Below are positions 33,971 through 42,946 of a stretch of 64,000 bases of DNA, in pieces (the first letter of the stretch is position 1; each line of letters starts with the position of its first letter). The notes below the pieces were generated by a model. The model did not search any database, was not told the DNA's origin, and was given only the letters and a program-made list of their open reading frames with translations. Both the position numbers and the translations under genes were made by a program. Source of the stretch: Streptomyces sp. TP-A0874 (lineage in GTDB: Bacteria; Actinomycetota; Actinomycetes; Streptomycetales; Streptomycetaceae). The stretch spans positions 930,001 to 994,000 of the forward strand of contig NZ_BBZK01000003.1 in assembly GCF_001748085.1 (NCBI RefSeq), given 5' to 3'.

Positions 33971-35098
33971 ATGCGTCCGCGTACCTCGGCGGCCCTGGCC
34001 GCCAGCACCGTGCTCGGTGCCGGAGCCGCCGCGGTGGCGGTGGGCCGGTACACGAGCGATGCCGCACTCAACCCCCGGCGGGCCCGGCCGCTACCGGGGG
34101 AGCGGAGCCTCACGGTGCACTCCGCCGAGGGCCGACGCATCGTGCTGACCCGCAGCCTCACCGCGCTCCGCCCGGGTACCTACGGCCTGGCGGGCGGCGG
34201 CGGCCACGCAGTCGTCGGGCCGGTCGTCGAGGACGAGCGCCGCGGCGCCGACACCGTCGTCCGCCATCTGGTGCGCGTCAGCCGGGGGCCGATCGAGCCC
34301 GGGGCGCGGATGCGGTTCACCCCCCAGGCGTACGTCGGCGACCCGCTGGACGCGCTGGGCCTGGAGTACCAGGACGTGGAGGTGGCGGGCGAGCTCGGGA
34401 CGCTGCCCGCCTGGTTCCTGCCGGACGCCCGCAGCACGTGGATCATCCTGGTGCACGGCTACGGCACCACCCGCGAACATCCCATGGTGGTGATGTCCTG
34501 CCTGCGCCGCTGGCGGTTCCCGATGCTGGCCCCGGCCTACCGCGGGGATCCGGGGGCACCTCCGGCTCCGGACGGTCTGAACCGGCTGGGCGGAGCCGAG
34601 TGGCACGACCTCGAACACGTCCTCGCCGAGGCCGTGCGGCAGGGTGCGGAGCGCGTGGTGCTGTACGGCTGGTCCACCGGCGCCGGCATGGCGCTGCACA
34701 CCGCCACCCGCTCGGCCTACCGGGAGCGGGTCGCCGGACTCATCCTCGACTCGCCGGTGCTGGACCGGCCGGCCACGCTCCGCGCCCTGATCGCGGCCGG
34801 GCACACCCCCAGGCCGCTGCTGCCGCTGGCAGTCCGGGCCGCCCAGGGCCGCCTCGGGCCGGAACCGGAGTACCTCTCCCGCGCCTACGACCCGGCGGAG
34901 CTGACCGTGCCGACCCTGCTCCTGCACGGCCCGGACGACCGGGTGGCCTCCTGGGAGCCCTCCCGCGAGCTGGCGGCCGCCCGGCCCGACCTGGTCAGCC
35001 TCCACCAGGTGCGGCAGGCTCCGCACGGCGCGATGTGGAACGCCGATCCGGTCGGTTACCAGGAGGCCCTGCGGCGGTTCCTGACCCCGCTGATGTGA
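33971..35098 (+). CDS. alpha/beta hydrolase, membrane-anchored or exported
   Basis: 375 aa. The hydrophobic N-terminus (residues about 6-25) looks like a signal anchor. The oxyanion region is IILVHGYGTTREHP, the nucleophile Ser is in VVLYGWSTGAGMAL (about residue 236), the acid follows in LLLHGPDDRV, and the catalytic His is in APHGAMWN near the end. It is a serine esterase/peptidase of unknown substrate. A GTG at 33965 is in frame but the ATG fits the GGTGGGG site. Confidence 0.85.
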   Translation: MRPRTSAALAASTVLGAGAAAVAVGRYTSDAALNPRRARPLPGERSLTVHSAEGRRIVLTRSLTALRPGTYGLAGGGGHAVVGPVVEDERRGADTVVRHLVRVSRGPIEPGARMRFTPQAYVGDPLDALGLEYQDVEVAGELGTLPAWFLPDARSTWIILVHGYGTTREHPMVVMSCLRRWRFPMLAPAYRGDPGAPPAPDGLNRLGGAEWHDLEHVLAEAVRQGAERVVLYGWSTGAGMALHTATRSAYRERVAGLILDSPVLDRPATLRALIAAGHTPRPLLPLAVRAAQGRLGPEPEYLSRAYDPAELTVPTLLLHGPDDRVASWEPSRELAAARPDLVSLHQVRQAPHGAMWNADPVGYQEALRRFLTPLM

Positions 35099-35206
35099 AA
35101 CGCCCGCCCGGCGCACCGCCGCCGCCCGGCCACGGAACACCCGGAGCGAAATCGATTGCGGGCGTCCCGATTGGGCTTTCGGGCCGTCACCGGCAACACT
35201 GCTCCT

Positions 35207-36673
35207 GTGACGTCCCGTACACCACGCGACTCCAGACTCCAACTCGTCCCGCGACGACCGATCGCCGCCGCTCGCCAGGCGGTGACCACACGGCGACAAC
35301 GTCCGGGGACCCCAGCCTGGGGGGCTTCGGCCCCCCGCCCTCCCGCGGGGACACCCGCCTTGGCGGAGCTGGCCCGGCAGGCCCGGGCCGGGCTCGCCGA
35401 CGCGGTGCGGATCGCCCGGTGGGCGAACGACGGGTCAGGCGGGGGCACCAGGCTCCGCCCGGGCAGCGTCGGTTCGCTCCTCGACCAGGCGGCCGAACGC
35501 GCCGCCACCGACCTCGGGGCGACCGCCGCCGAGGTGCGCGCGGCATGGGACCGGGCGCGGTTGGCCGGGCTGGTGGAACTGCACGGCGACACCGCCAGAC
35601 CCGGCTGGCGGCTGATGGTCTGGGACAGCGACGACACCGCGGTGCTGCGGGGCTGGGTCGCCCTCTTCGACGCCTGGTCGATCGCCCGTCCCGCCCCGGC
35701 CGCCTTCGCCCCCACGCTCGTCGCCGAAGTCGTCGAAGCGGTCCCCCAACTCCTCTCCCTGCTCCAGCTCTCGGACGGCCCGGTGCTCATCCCGGCCCTC
35801 CAGGACCTCCTCGAACAGCGCGTCGCCGAACTGCACACCGAACGCTGCGAGGTGCCGTACGAGGCCCTCGACGGCCCCTCGGTCGAGGCGGGGCACAGCC
35901 TCCCCGCCGACGGGCCGACGCACCCCCAGGAACTCGGCAGCATCGGCGGACCACCCCCGCCCGCACTGCTCAACTGGGTCCTCGACAGCCTCGCCTCGGT
36001 GGGCGCGCTCACCTTCGAGGACGGGCAGGCGACCCTGACCCCGCTCGGCAACTGGGCGGTCTGGGTCAAGCTGGAGCAGATCTGCGTGGCGGCCCAGAGC
36101 CCCGCGGGGAACATCGAGCAGTCGGCCCCCGAGATGCTGCGCGGCTGTTCCCGACTCACCCCCGGCCCGGCCCGCGCCGAGTACCGGGCCTGGCTGGCGG
36201 CCCGGCCGGTCGGCAGCGCCGTCACCGAACTCCTGGACGCCGCCCGTGGAGAGGACGCCCTGCTGCGCGGCCTCGCCTTCGAGGCGCTGCGGGTGGTGGG
36301 GGCACCGGCCGAGACCGCGGTCCGGAGCGCCACCGACGACCCCTACCTGCGGCCGTACGCACTGCTGTGGCTGGCGGAGCAGGAAGGCGGCGACCCGGAC
36401 GACAGCCCCGAGGTGCTCACCCGGGAGGAGGCCACCTGGCTCTGGGTGGACACCGCCGCCGCGGTGCTGGACCACGGCGACGCGCAACTGCTCGTGCGGC
36501 ACCTCGACTCCGCGGTGCAGGGCACCGTCCCGGCGCTGCTTGAGGAGGTGCGCGCGGTAGGCCACCCGCGCACCGTGCAGGTACTGGTGGCCCTGGCCGC
36601 GGCACATCCCGATCCCGCGCTCGCCAAGGCGGTGCGCCGAGCGGCCTTCCAGGTGCACACCGGCGAAGCCTGA
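35207..36673 (+). CDS. uncharacterised protein, paralogue of the gene at 4676-6199
   Basis: About 488 aa from GTG 35207; there is no clear ribosome site and TTG 35156 is an alternative. The N-terminal ~55 residues are Arg/Pro/Thr-rich and not shared with the paralogue. From ADAVRIARWANDG onward the two align over their length, ending AAAHPDPALAKAVRRAAFQ here and MGRLHPDPRQAKEARTAAF there. Helical HEAT-like repeats fill the C-terminal half. No catalytic motif. The distance of 30 kb between copies argues for an old duplication. Confidence 0.75.
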   Translation: MTSRTPRDSRLQLVPRRPIAAARQAVTTRRQRPGTPAWGASAPRPPAGTPALAELARQARAGLADAVRIARWANDGSGGGTRLRPGSVGSLLDQAAERAATDLGATAAEVRAAWDRARLAGLVELHGDTARPGWRLMVWDSDDTAVLRGWVALFDAWSIARPAPAAFAPTLVAEVVEAVPQLLSLLQLSDGPVLIPALQDLLEQRVAELHTERCEVPYEALDGPSVEAGHSLPADGPTHPQELGSIGGPPPPALLNWVLDSLASVGALTFEDGQATLTPLGNWAVWVKLEQICVAAQSPAGNIEQSAPEMLRGCSRLTPGPARAEYRAWLAARPVGSAVTELLDAARGEDALLRGLAFEALRVVGAPAETAVRSATDDPYLRPYALLWLAEQEGGDPDDSPEVLTREEATWLWVDTAAAVLDHGDAQLLVRHLDSAVQGTVPALLEEVRAVGHPRTVQVLVALAAAHPDPALAKAVRRAAFQVHTGEA

Positions 36674-36688
36674 CCGGTACCGCCCGGG

Positions 36689-36714
36689 CCGGCGGAGCCT
36701 TGCGGCTTCGCCGG
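36689..36714. terminator. hairpin terminator between convergent genes
   Basis: Arms 36689-36699 and 36704-36714 pair over 11 bp with one G-U, loop TTGC, between the stop at 36673 and the convergent VOC gene. Confidence 0.7.
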
Positions 36715-36788
36715 CTCCGGTACGACCGGCCGCGGTGGCATCGGCCGCCGAGGCCCCACCGGTCGAGCTCGGACGGGTGGCCTGGCGC

Positions 36789-37199
36789 TCAGCCCGGGGT
36801 GCTCGGCGCGTAGGTACCGAAGCTCCAGAGGTTCCCCTCCAGGTCCCGGGCCAGGTAGTCCCGTCCGCCGTACTCCTTGTCCCCGGGCGGGGCCAGGATC
36901 TCCACGCCGCTGGCCTGAGCGTGCAGGTAGTGCGCGTCCACGTCCTCGACCACGACGTAGACGCCGGTGGGCCCGGCACCGCTCATGACTTCGGCGAACT
37001 GCCCCCGCTTCGACCTGGTGCCGAGCATCACCACGCCGTTCCCGTAGGCCAACTCGGCGTGCGCCACGACCCCGTCCGCACCCTCGTACACGGCCACCTC
37101 GGTGAACCGGAAGGCCCTCTTGAGCTGTTCCAACGCGGCCCTCGCGTCGGTGTAAAGCAGTGTCGGGCAGATCGTCGGCCGACTTCCGGCTCCCGCCAT
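36789..37199 (-). CDS. VOC-superfamily (glyoxalase/bleomycin-resistance fold) protein
   Basis: 136 aa from ATG 37199 (GAGGAGG site). It has two beta-alpha-beta-beta-beta modules, with CPTLLYTDARAALEQL at the start and YLARDLEGNLWSFGTY at the end. The final Asp-x-EGN-x-W pattern is typical of VOC proteins in the PhnB-like/resistance group. Metal ligands are incomplete by eye, so the activity is unknown. Confidence 0.82.
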   Translation of the reverse strand: MAGAGSRPTICPTLLYTDARAALEQLKRAFRFTEVAVYEGADGVVAHAELAYGNGVVMLGTRSKRGQFAEVMSGAGPTGVYVVVEDVDAHYLHAQASGVEILAPPGDKEYGGRDYLARDLEGNLWSFGTYAPSTPG

Positions 37200-37334
37200 G
37201 CGGACCACTCCTCCTCGCGCCCGGCTCCGATGCTCCGATTCGACCCCCGGGCGGCCGGATACCCCTGCCGCCACGCCGGGAGCGGGCGAGGCAGCCCCCC
37301 GGACGCCCCGGGGAAATCCGGTTGCCGCCCCCGG

Positions 37335-37370
37335 TAGACTCACCGCATGCTCTCAATCTTCGTGCACTAG
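37335..37370 (+). promoter_or_regulatory. leaderless 7-codon mini-ORF upstream of the ABC-F gene
   Basis: TAGACT (37335-37340) is followed 6 bp later by ATG 37347, which opens a seven-codon ORF (MLSIFVH) ending at TAG 37368-37370. The arrangement matches a leaderless leader peptide 105 bp before the ABC-F start. The spacer has short inverted repeats (for example GGGCGG...CCGCCC), so ribosome-dependent attenuation is conceivable. Confidence 0.45.
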
Positions 37371-37474
37371 ACGGCGTCGAACGCCGGCCCGCCGCTGCCG
37401 TGACGCAGCTGTGCCGGGCGGCGCACCCTCTGGTCCGCCCAAGAGACGCCCGAAACTGCCCTGGAGCCCTTCCC

Positions 37475-39073
37475 GTGATCACCGCAACCGGCCTTGAGCT
37501 GCGCGCCGGCGCCCGACTCCTCATCGAGTCGGCTTCTTTCCGCATCGCCAGGGGCGACCGTATCGGCCTGGTGGGCCGCAACGGCGCCGGAAAGACCACC
37601 CTCACCAAGATCCTGGCGGGTGAGGGCACCCCGGCCGCAGGATCGGTGACCCGGACCGGCGGCGTCGGATACCTCCCGCAGGACCCGCGCACCGGGGACC
37701 TGGAGGTGCTCGCCCGGGACCGGATCCTTTCCGCCCGGGGTCTGGACTCCGTGCTCCGCAAGATGCGGGAGAACGAGGAGCGCATGTCCAGCGGCCAGGG
37801 CGGCACCCGCGAGCGGGCGATGCGCAAGTACGAGCGGCTGGAGACGGAGTTCCTCACCAAGGGCGGATACGCCGCCGAGGCGGAGGCCGCCACCATCGCC
37901 GCCAGCCTGGGACTACCCGACCGGGTGCTGGGGCAGCCGCTGCACACGCTCTCCGGCGGCCAGCGGCGCCGGGTCGAACTGGCCCGGATCCTCTTCTCCG
38001 ACGCGGACATCCTCCTGCTGGACGAGCCGACCAACCACCTCGACGCCGACTCGATCGTCTGGCTGCGTGACTACCTGAAGAGCTACCACGGCGGTTTCGT
38101 GGTCATCTCGCACGACATCCAGTTGGTCGAGACGGTGGTCAACAAGGTCTTCTACCTGGACGCCAACCGCTCGCTCATCGACGTCTACAACATGGGCTGG
38201 AAGCAGTACCAGACCCAGCGGGAGGCCGACGAGCGGCGGCGCAAGCGGGAGCGCGCCAACGCCGAGAAGAAGGCGGCGGCCCTCAACGCCCAGGCCGACA
38301 AGATGCGGGCCAAGGCCACCAAGGCCGTCGCCGCCCAGAACATGGCGCGCCGCGCCGAGCGGCTGCTCTCGGGGCTGGAAGCGGACCGGGCCGCCGACAA
38401 GGTGGCGAAGCTCCGCTTCCCCGACCCCGCCCCCTGCGGGAAGACGCCCCTGGCGGCTGAGGCGCTGTCGAAGTCCTATGGCTCGCTGGAGATCTTCACC
38501 GATGTCGACCTGGCCGTCGACCGCGGGGCCCGGGTGGTCATCCTGGGGCTGAACGGAGCGGGCAAGACCACCCTGCTGAGACTGCTCGCCGGGGTCGAGA
38601 AGCCCGACACCGGGGCCGTCACCCCCGGCCACGGACTGAAGCTGGGCTACTACGCACAGGAGCACGAGACCCTCGACCCGGATCGCACGGTGCTGGAGAA
38701 CATGCGTTCCTCGGCTCCGGACCTGGACCTGGTGGACATCCGGAAGACCCTCGGCTCCTTCCTGTTCTCCGGCGACGACGTGGACAAGCCCGCCGCGGTG
38801 CTGTCCGGCGGGGAGAAGACCAGGCTGGCGCTGGCGACACTGGTGGTCTCCTCGGCCAACGTGCTGCTGCTCGACGAGCCGACGAACAACCTCGACCCGG
38901 CGAGCCGTGAGGAGATCCTGGGGGCGCTGCGGCGCTTCACCGGCGCGGTGGTGCTGGTGACGCACGACGAGGGAGCGGTGGAGGCGCTGCAGCCCGAGCG
39001 GGTCATCATGCTGCCGGACGGTGTCGAGGACCTCTGGAGTCGGGACTACGCCGACCTCGTCGCCCTGGCGTGA
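37475..39073 (+). CDS. ABC-F family ATP-binding protein
   Basis: 532 aa from GTG 37475 (GGAG site). Two ABC domains in tandem without membrane segments: Walker A GRNGAGKTT (about residue 37) and GLNGAGKTT (about 357), signatures LSGGQRRR and LSGGEKTR, and Walker B LLLDEPTNHLD and LLLDEPTNNLD. A charged interdomain linker (about residues 245-300) contains the P-site tRNA interaction region of ABC-F proteins. These act on the ribosome, as translation factors or in antibiotic resistance. The sequence resembles the housekeeping actinobacterial subgroup, but resistance cannot be excluded. Confidence 0.9.
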   Translation: MITATGLELRAGARLLIESASFRIARGDRIGLVGRNGAGKTTLTKILAGEGTPAAGSVTRTGGVGYLPQDPRTGDLEVLARDRILSARGLDSVLRKMRENEERMSSGQGGTRERAMRKYERLETEFLTKGGYAAEAEAATIAASLGLPDRVLGQPLHTLSGGQRRRVELARILFSDADILLLDEPTNHLDADSIVWLRDYLKSYHGGFVVISHDIQLVETVVNKVFYLDANRSLIDVYNMGWKQYQTQREADERRRKRERANAEKKAAALNAQADKMRAKATKAVAAQNMARRAERLLSGLEADRAADKVAKLRFPDPAPCGKTPLAAEALSKSYGSLEIFTDVDLAVDRGARVVILGLNGAGKTTLLRLLAGVEKPDTGAVTPGHGLKLGYYAQEHETLDPDRTVLENMRSSAPDLDLVDIRKTLGSFLFSGDDVDKPAAVLSGGEKTRLALATLVVSSANVLLLDEPTNNLDPASREEILGALRRFTGAVVLVTHDEGAVEALQPERVIMLPDGVEDLWSRDYADLVALA

Positions 39074-39156
39074 GCCCTTCGGCTCCTCCGGAGGCCGTGG
39101 GCCGGCCGGAGGGCGTGTCGGCCATGCTCGGACGGGTTTCCTTGAATCATTCGGCC

Positions 39157-39425
39157 GATCGCCGATCCTTCATCTGGGTGAGTCGAGGTCGTACAGCGGT
39201 GCGTCACCGAGAGAACAGCCGGACTTCGTGATCTTCGGCGCCGCCGTGGTCCGGGTTCCCAGAATGCCGCGATGACCAGTGCGTTTGCTTTTCGATCATG
39301 ATCGCTCAAGAGAGTTCGATCATTCGGAATTCCGCGTTCCGCCCATTTTCCCGCGCTGCCTCGCAGGCAAGGTCGTCGTACCTACCTTGCCGAATGGGTG
39401 GCCAGGAAGCCCGCTAGGGGTGATC
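39157..39425 (+). promoter_or_regulatory. GATC-rich upstream region of gbn
   Basis: Seven GATC tetramers occur in 269 bp (39157, 39164, 39230, 39294, 39300, 39318, 39422). Two of them lie in the 12-bp palindrome CGATCATGATCG (39293-39304), and three are followed by AT. Gbn is described as a GATC-binding nucleoid protein, so this is a plausible autoregulatory region. The rest of 39074-39463 shows no gene. Confidence 0.6.
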
Positions 39426-39463
39426 ATGAGAGTCCAGAGCGCACTTCCTACGAGGAGGCACGG

Positions 39464-39685
39464 GTGGCCGAGACTCTGAAGAAGGGCAGCCGGGTTACCG
39501 GCTCCGCGCGCGAAAAGCTCGCGGCTGACCTGAAGAAGAAGTACGACTCCGGAGCAAGCATCCGGGCGCTGGCCGAGGAAACCGGCCGCTCTTACGGATT
39601 CGTCCACCGTATGTTGAGCGAATCGGGAGTGACCCTCCGCGGCCGCGGTGGCGCCACACGGGGTAAGAAAGCCGCCTCGTCCTGA
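39464..39685 (+). CDS. gbn: small nucleoid-associated DNA-binding protein Gbn
   Basis: 73 aa, very basic, from GTG 39464 with an AGGAGG site. It has a Lys-rich N-terminus, one helix-turn-helix (SIRALAEETGRSYGFVHRML, residues about 35-54) and a Gly/Arg/Lys-rich tail (RGRGGATRGKKAASS). Size and sequence match the actinobacterial nucleoid protein I know as Gbn (SCO1839 of S. coelicolor), which binds GATC sites and influences sporulation and antibiotic production. An in-frame ATG further upstream (39398) would add a non-conserved extension and is disfavoured. Confidence 0.85.
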   Translation: MAETLKKGSRVTGSAREKLAADLKKKYDSGASIRALAEETGRSYGFVHRMLSESGVTLRGRGGATRGKKAASS

Positions 39686-39834
39686 CGTCCTGGTCCTTGG
39701 CGGGCCGTCGGTCAGGGGCAGTCGCCACCCGGTCGGCCAGTCGGTCGCCCGGGTGGTTACTGTTCGGTAATGCAGCCTTTCGGTGAAGCACTCCGCCGAC
39801 CGGGCTGATCGACCGCGGCCCACCGGAGGACCCG

Positions 39835-40620
39835 ATGACTGTGTTGGACCAGGACGGCGTACGGCTCACCGTCGACGACAGCGCGTCCGTCGCCACGGTG
39901 ACCCTGGCCAACCCCGCGCAGCGGAACGCCCAGACGTTCGCGCTGTGGCGGGCGCTGGCCGAGGCGGGACGACGGCTGCCCGGCAGCGTCCGGGTGGTGC
40001 TGCTGCGAGCCGAGGGGAAGTCCTTCTCCGCCGGACTGCACCGGCAGGCGTTCGAGCCCGACGGCCTGGACGGCGAGCCCTCGATCGGTGACCTCTTGGC
40101 CCGGGGTGAGCAGGGGCTGGACGCGGCCCTCGCGGAGTTCCAGGAGGCCTTCACCTGGTGGCGGCGGACCGACCTGGTCAGCATCGCCGCGGTGCAGGGC
40201 CATGCGATCGGCGCCGGTTTCCAACTCGCGCTCTCCTGCGATCTGCGGGTCTGCGCCGCGGACGTGCGGTTCGCCATGCGGGAGACCGGTCTCGGGCTGG
40301 TGCCCGACCTCACCGGCACCCACCCGCTGGTCTCCCTGGTCGGCTACGGCCGGGCGCTGGAGATCTGCCTCACCGGGCGGTACGTCTCCGGGGAGGAGGC
40401 TGAGCGGATCGGCCTGGCCAACCTCGTGGTGCCCGAGGCCGAGCTGGACGCCGCCGCCCTGGACCTGGCCGCGGCGGTGCTGGCGGCTCCCAGGGACGCC
40501 GTGATCGAGACCAAGGCGCTCTTGCGGGGAGCGCCCGAGCGCTTGTACGACGAACAGCGCGCCGCCGAACGGGCGGCACAGGCCCGGCGCCTGCGCGACC
40601 TCGCCGGGCTGGGGGAGTGA
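39835..40620 (+). CDS. enoyl-CoA hydratase/isomerase family protein
   Basis: 261 aa crotonase-fold protein. The oxyanion-hole strands are SFSAGLHRQAF (about residue 63) and GHAIGAGFQLALSCDLR (about 123-139). The first catalytic Glu position of true hydratases is occupied by a different context (FAMRETGLGLVPD carries a Glu), so activity is plausible. CoA-ester substrate unknown. It follows gbn by 149 bp and ends before a very strong terminator. Confidence 0.85.
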   Translation: MTVLDQDGVRLTVDDSASVATVTLANPAQRNAQTFALWRALAEAGRRLPGSVRVVLLRAEGKSFSAGLHRQAFEPDGLDGEPSIGDLLARGEQGLDAALAEFQEAFTWWRRTDLVSIAAVQGHAIGAGFQLALSCDLRVCAADVRFAMRETGLGLVPDLTGTHPLVSLVGYGRALEICLTGRYVSGEEAERIGLANLVVPEAELDAAALDLAAAVLAAPRDAVIETKALLRGAPERLYDEQRAAERAAQARRLRDLAGLGE

Positions 40621-40670
40621 ACCGGCCTCCGAGCGGTTCCTCCGCCCGCTAGGGACCTCGCCCGCAAGCC

Positions 40671-40717
40671 CGCAGCCCGCCCGCCGCACGGAGCCCCCGT
40701 GCGGCGGGCGGGCTGCG
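40671..40717. terminator. 21-bp-stem bidirectional terminator
   Basis: Arms 40671-40691 and 40697-40717 are perfectly complementary around a 5-nt loop. It is the strongest hairpin in the window, located between the convergent enoyl-CoA hydratase and MFS genes. Confidence 0.88.
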
Positions 40718-40777
40718 GCCGTCGAGGTGCCCGCTCCGCCGCCTTGGCAGGAGCGGCGAGGAAACCCGCATCGGAGG

Positions 40778-42100
40778 TCAGTCGCGCCTCATGGGGGCCG
40801 GTACGTACCGCCAGAAGGCCGGCACCGCGAGGGCGAGTGCGGCGACGGCGAGGACCACGAGCAACCCGCCGCCGGTCGTGGCCGAGCGCGCGCCCGCCGC
40901 CTCGCCCACGGTGCCGTGCAGGAGGTCGGCGAGGCGCGGGCCGCCCGCGACCACGACGGTGAAGACGCCCTGCATCCGGCCGCGCATCTCGTCGGTGGCC
41001 TCGGACTGGAGGATGACACCGCGGAACACCATCGAGATCATGTCGGCGGCTCCGGCGAGCGCGAGCATGAGGGCCGCCAGCCAAAGGGAGTGCGCGAGGC
41101 CGAGACCCGCGACGGCGAGGCCCCACGCGGCGACCGACAGGACCACCATCACGCCGTGCCTGCGGATATGGGAGTAGAGCCCGGAGAAGACCCCGCACAG
41201 CAGTGCGCCGACGGGTAGCGCCGCGTACAGCACGCCGAGCGCGATGTCGCCGCCGAAGTACGAGTGCGCCATCTCGGGGAAGAGGGCGCGGGGCATCCCG
41301 AGCACCATCGCGGCGATGTCGGCGAGGAAGGAGACGAGGAGGAGCTTACGCGGCCACAGGTAGCGGAAGCCGTCGAAGACGTCCCTGAGCCCGGCGCGGC
41401 GCGCGGCTACCTTGAGCGGCGGCAGCGACGGCAGCTTCCACACCGCCCACAGTGTGATGACGAGCGCGAGCGTGTCGATGAGGTACAGCGTCGATATGCC
41501 GAGCAGCGGGGCGAGCGCCCCGGCGAGCAGCGGGCCGAGGATCTGCCCGAACTGCGCGACGGTGGAGGTGAGCGCGGTCGCGGCGGGGAGTTGCGCCTCC
41601 GGTACGAGACGGGCGACAGAGGCGGTACGGGTCGGGGCGTTGATGCCGAAGAGCGCCTGCTGGAAGGCGAGCAGGACGAAGAGCACCGTGAGGGACTGCA
41701 TCCCGAGCGCGGCCTGAACCCAGAAGAGGAGCGAGGTGAGGGCGATGCCGGCGTTGCTGAAGAGCAGGAGCGTGCGGCGGTCGCGCAGATCGGCGATGGC
41801 GCCGCCCCACAGTGCGAAGACGATGAGCGGCACGAGGGCCACGGCTCCGGCGACGCCGACGAGTGCCGAGGACCCCGTGTCTTCGTAGATCTGGAGCGGG
41901 ACGGCGACCGCGGTGAGCTGGCTGCCGATCGCGGTGACGGCGGTTGAGGACCACAGCCGGCGGAAGGGCTTGATCCGCAGCGGCGTGGTATCGACGGTGA
42001 AGCGTCTACGGCGCTGGGCCGGTTCGGGTGGCGCGGCCTCGGGGTTCCCGGTCTTCGCGGCCTCGGCCTTCGCGGCGGGCTGATGAGTGCTGTCGGCCAC
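40778..42100 (-). CDS. MFS transporter (EntS/MFS_3-like exporter)
   Basis: 440 aa with 12 predicted helices. The N-terminal ~45 residues are Ala/Glu-rich and cytoplasmic. The first helix region FRRLWSSTAVTAIGSQLTAVAVPLQIY and the loop ADLRDRRTLLLFSNAG are typical of the MFS_3 group of drug and siderophore exporters. Substrate unknown. It is transcribed away from the 830-bp region before tap. Confidence 0.87.
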   Translation of the reverse strand: MADSTHQPAAKAEAAKTGNPEAAPPEPAQRRRRFTVDTTPLRIKPFRRLWSSTAVTAIGSQLTAVAVPLQIYEDTGSSALVGVAGAVALVPLIVFALWGGAIADLRDRRTLLLFSNAGIALTSLLFWVQAALGMQSLTVLFVLLAFQQALFGINAPTRTASVARLVPEAQLPAATALTSTVAQFGQILGPLLAGALAPLLGISTLYLIDTLALVITLWAVWKLPSLPPLKVAARRAGLRDVFDGFRYLWPRKLLLVSFLADIAAMVLGMPRALFPEMAHSYFGGDIALGVLYAALPVGALLCGVFSGLYSHIRRHGVMVVLSVAAWGLAVAGLGLAHSLWLAALMLALAGAADMISMVFRGVILQSEATDEMRGRMQGVFTVVVAGGPRLADLLHGTVGEAAGARSATTGGGLLVVLAVAALALAVPAFWRYVPAPMRRD

Positions 42101-42913
42101 CCGGGGACTCCGTATTCCCGGCAGGCAACGGTCTGTGCAACGACGCGCCGCCTCCTGCCGTGTCGTTCTGGGCAGAAAGCTGTAACGCGTTGACTGACGT
42201 TAACGCCTACGGTCGCGGGTCCCGGCGCGGGAGATTCCCTGGGGCTCTCCGTCGAGGCGCGTGAAGCCGCACGGCCCGAAGGTAACCGGAAGGGCGGAGA
42301 CCGGTCAACCTGCGGTGATGTAGGGATGGTCACAGGGACTCGACCAGGTGGATGCCCCGCTCGGCTTCAACTCGACGCGGAACACGCGTCGTCCGGAGCC
42401 CACCTCTGGACCAGCCGGCCGCGCCCTCGAAGGGCACCAGGCCGCCGTGCCGCTCCGATCACGGGGTACCGCCGGATCGGAGCGGTCGCGCACCCCTGGC
42501 CGTCGCCACCCAGGAGGCACCGGGCCGGTATCGGTCCGCGCGTGCCGGCCGGTATACCGCCTACCGTCTGCGGGCCCGGCGGCGGGCCCTCCCCGCGGTT
42601 AGCGCGGATGTCGGGCGAAGTACCGGGCCAGGGCGTCGAGTTCGAACCGCGGGACGCCGGTGTGCCCGGCGCAGGTCGGCGCGGGCCCGCTCGGCGGCGG
42701 CCCAACGGGCCGGTCACCTCTACCGGGATGTTCGACGGTGGCCGCGGCGAAGCCGTACTCCGCCGCGTGGTACTGGGCCCGCCCCGCAAGCCGGGGACGC
42801 GTCTTGTGCAGTCCGAGCGGCGGGGGACTGATCAGGACCAGCGGCGCGGCCGGGGATGCGGACGCGGGGAACAGCATGGTCGCTGGATGATCGTTTCGTG
42901 GTTCGGCGAATGT
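42101..42913. other. long non-coding region at the left of tap-tpg
   Basis: About 810 bp with no convincing intact gene. TGACGTTAACGCC near 42193-42205 is likely part of the MFS promoter region. The right half holds a hydrolase-like remnant on the minus strand (42599-42877). It may mark a junction of an acquired segment. Confidence 0.5.
42599..42877 (-). pseudogene. remnant of an alpha/beta-hydrolase-like gene
   Basis: From ATG 42877 the 92 codons read VLISPPPLGLHKTRPRLAG, then YHAAEYGFAAATVEHPGRGD. This is the pattern of the first strand, oxyanion region and second strand of an alpha/beta hydrolase, and the last ~30 codons are unrelated. No nucleophile region follows and there is no ribosome site. 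I read it as a broken fragment; chance resemblance in G+C-rich DNA is the alternative. Confidence 0.35.
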
Positions 42914-42919
42914 TAGCGT
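42914..42919 (+). promoter_or_regulatory. -10 element of the tap-tpg operon
   Basis: TAGCGT, 27 bp before the GTG at 42947 and just upstream of its GGAGG ribosome site (42936-42940). Confidence 0.45.
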
Positions 42920-42946
42920 GAACGGCGAATCGTGGTGGAGGTGTCC

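Noticed and set aside
42326..42916. Several plus-strand frames in the gap before tap
   Set aside because: Composition is Pro/Arg/Gly-rich without any recognisable fold, and they compete with each other in all frames.
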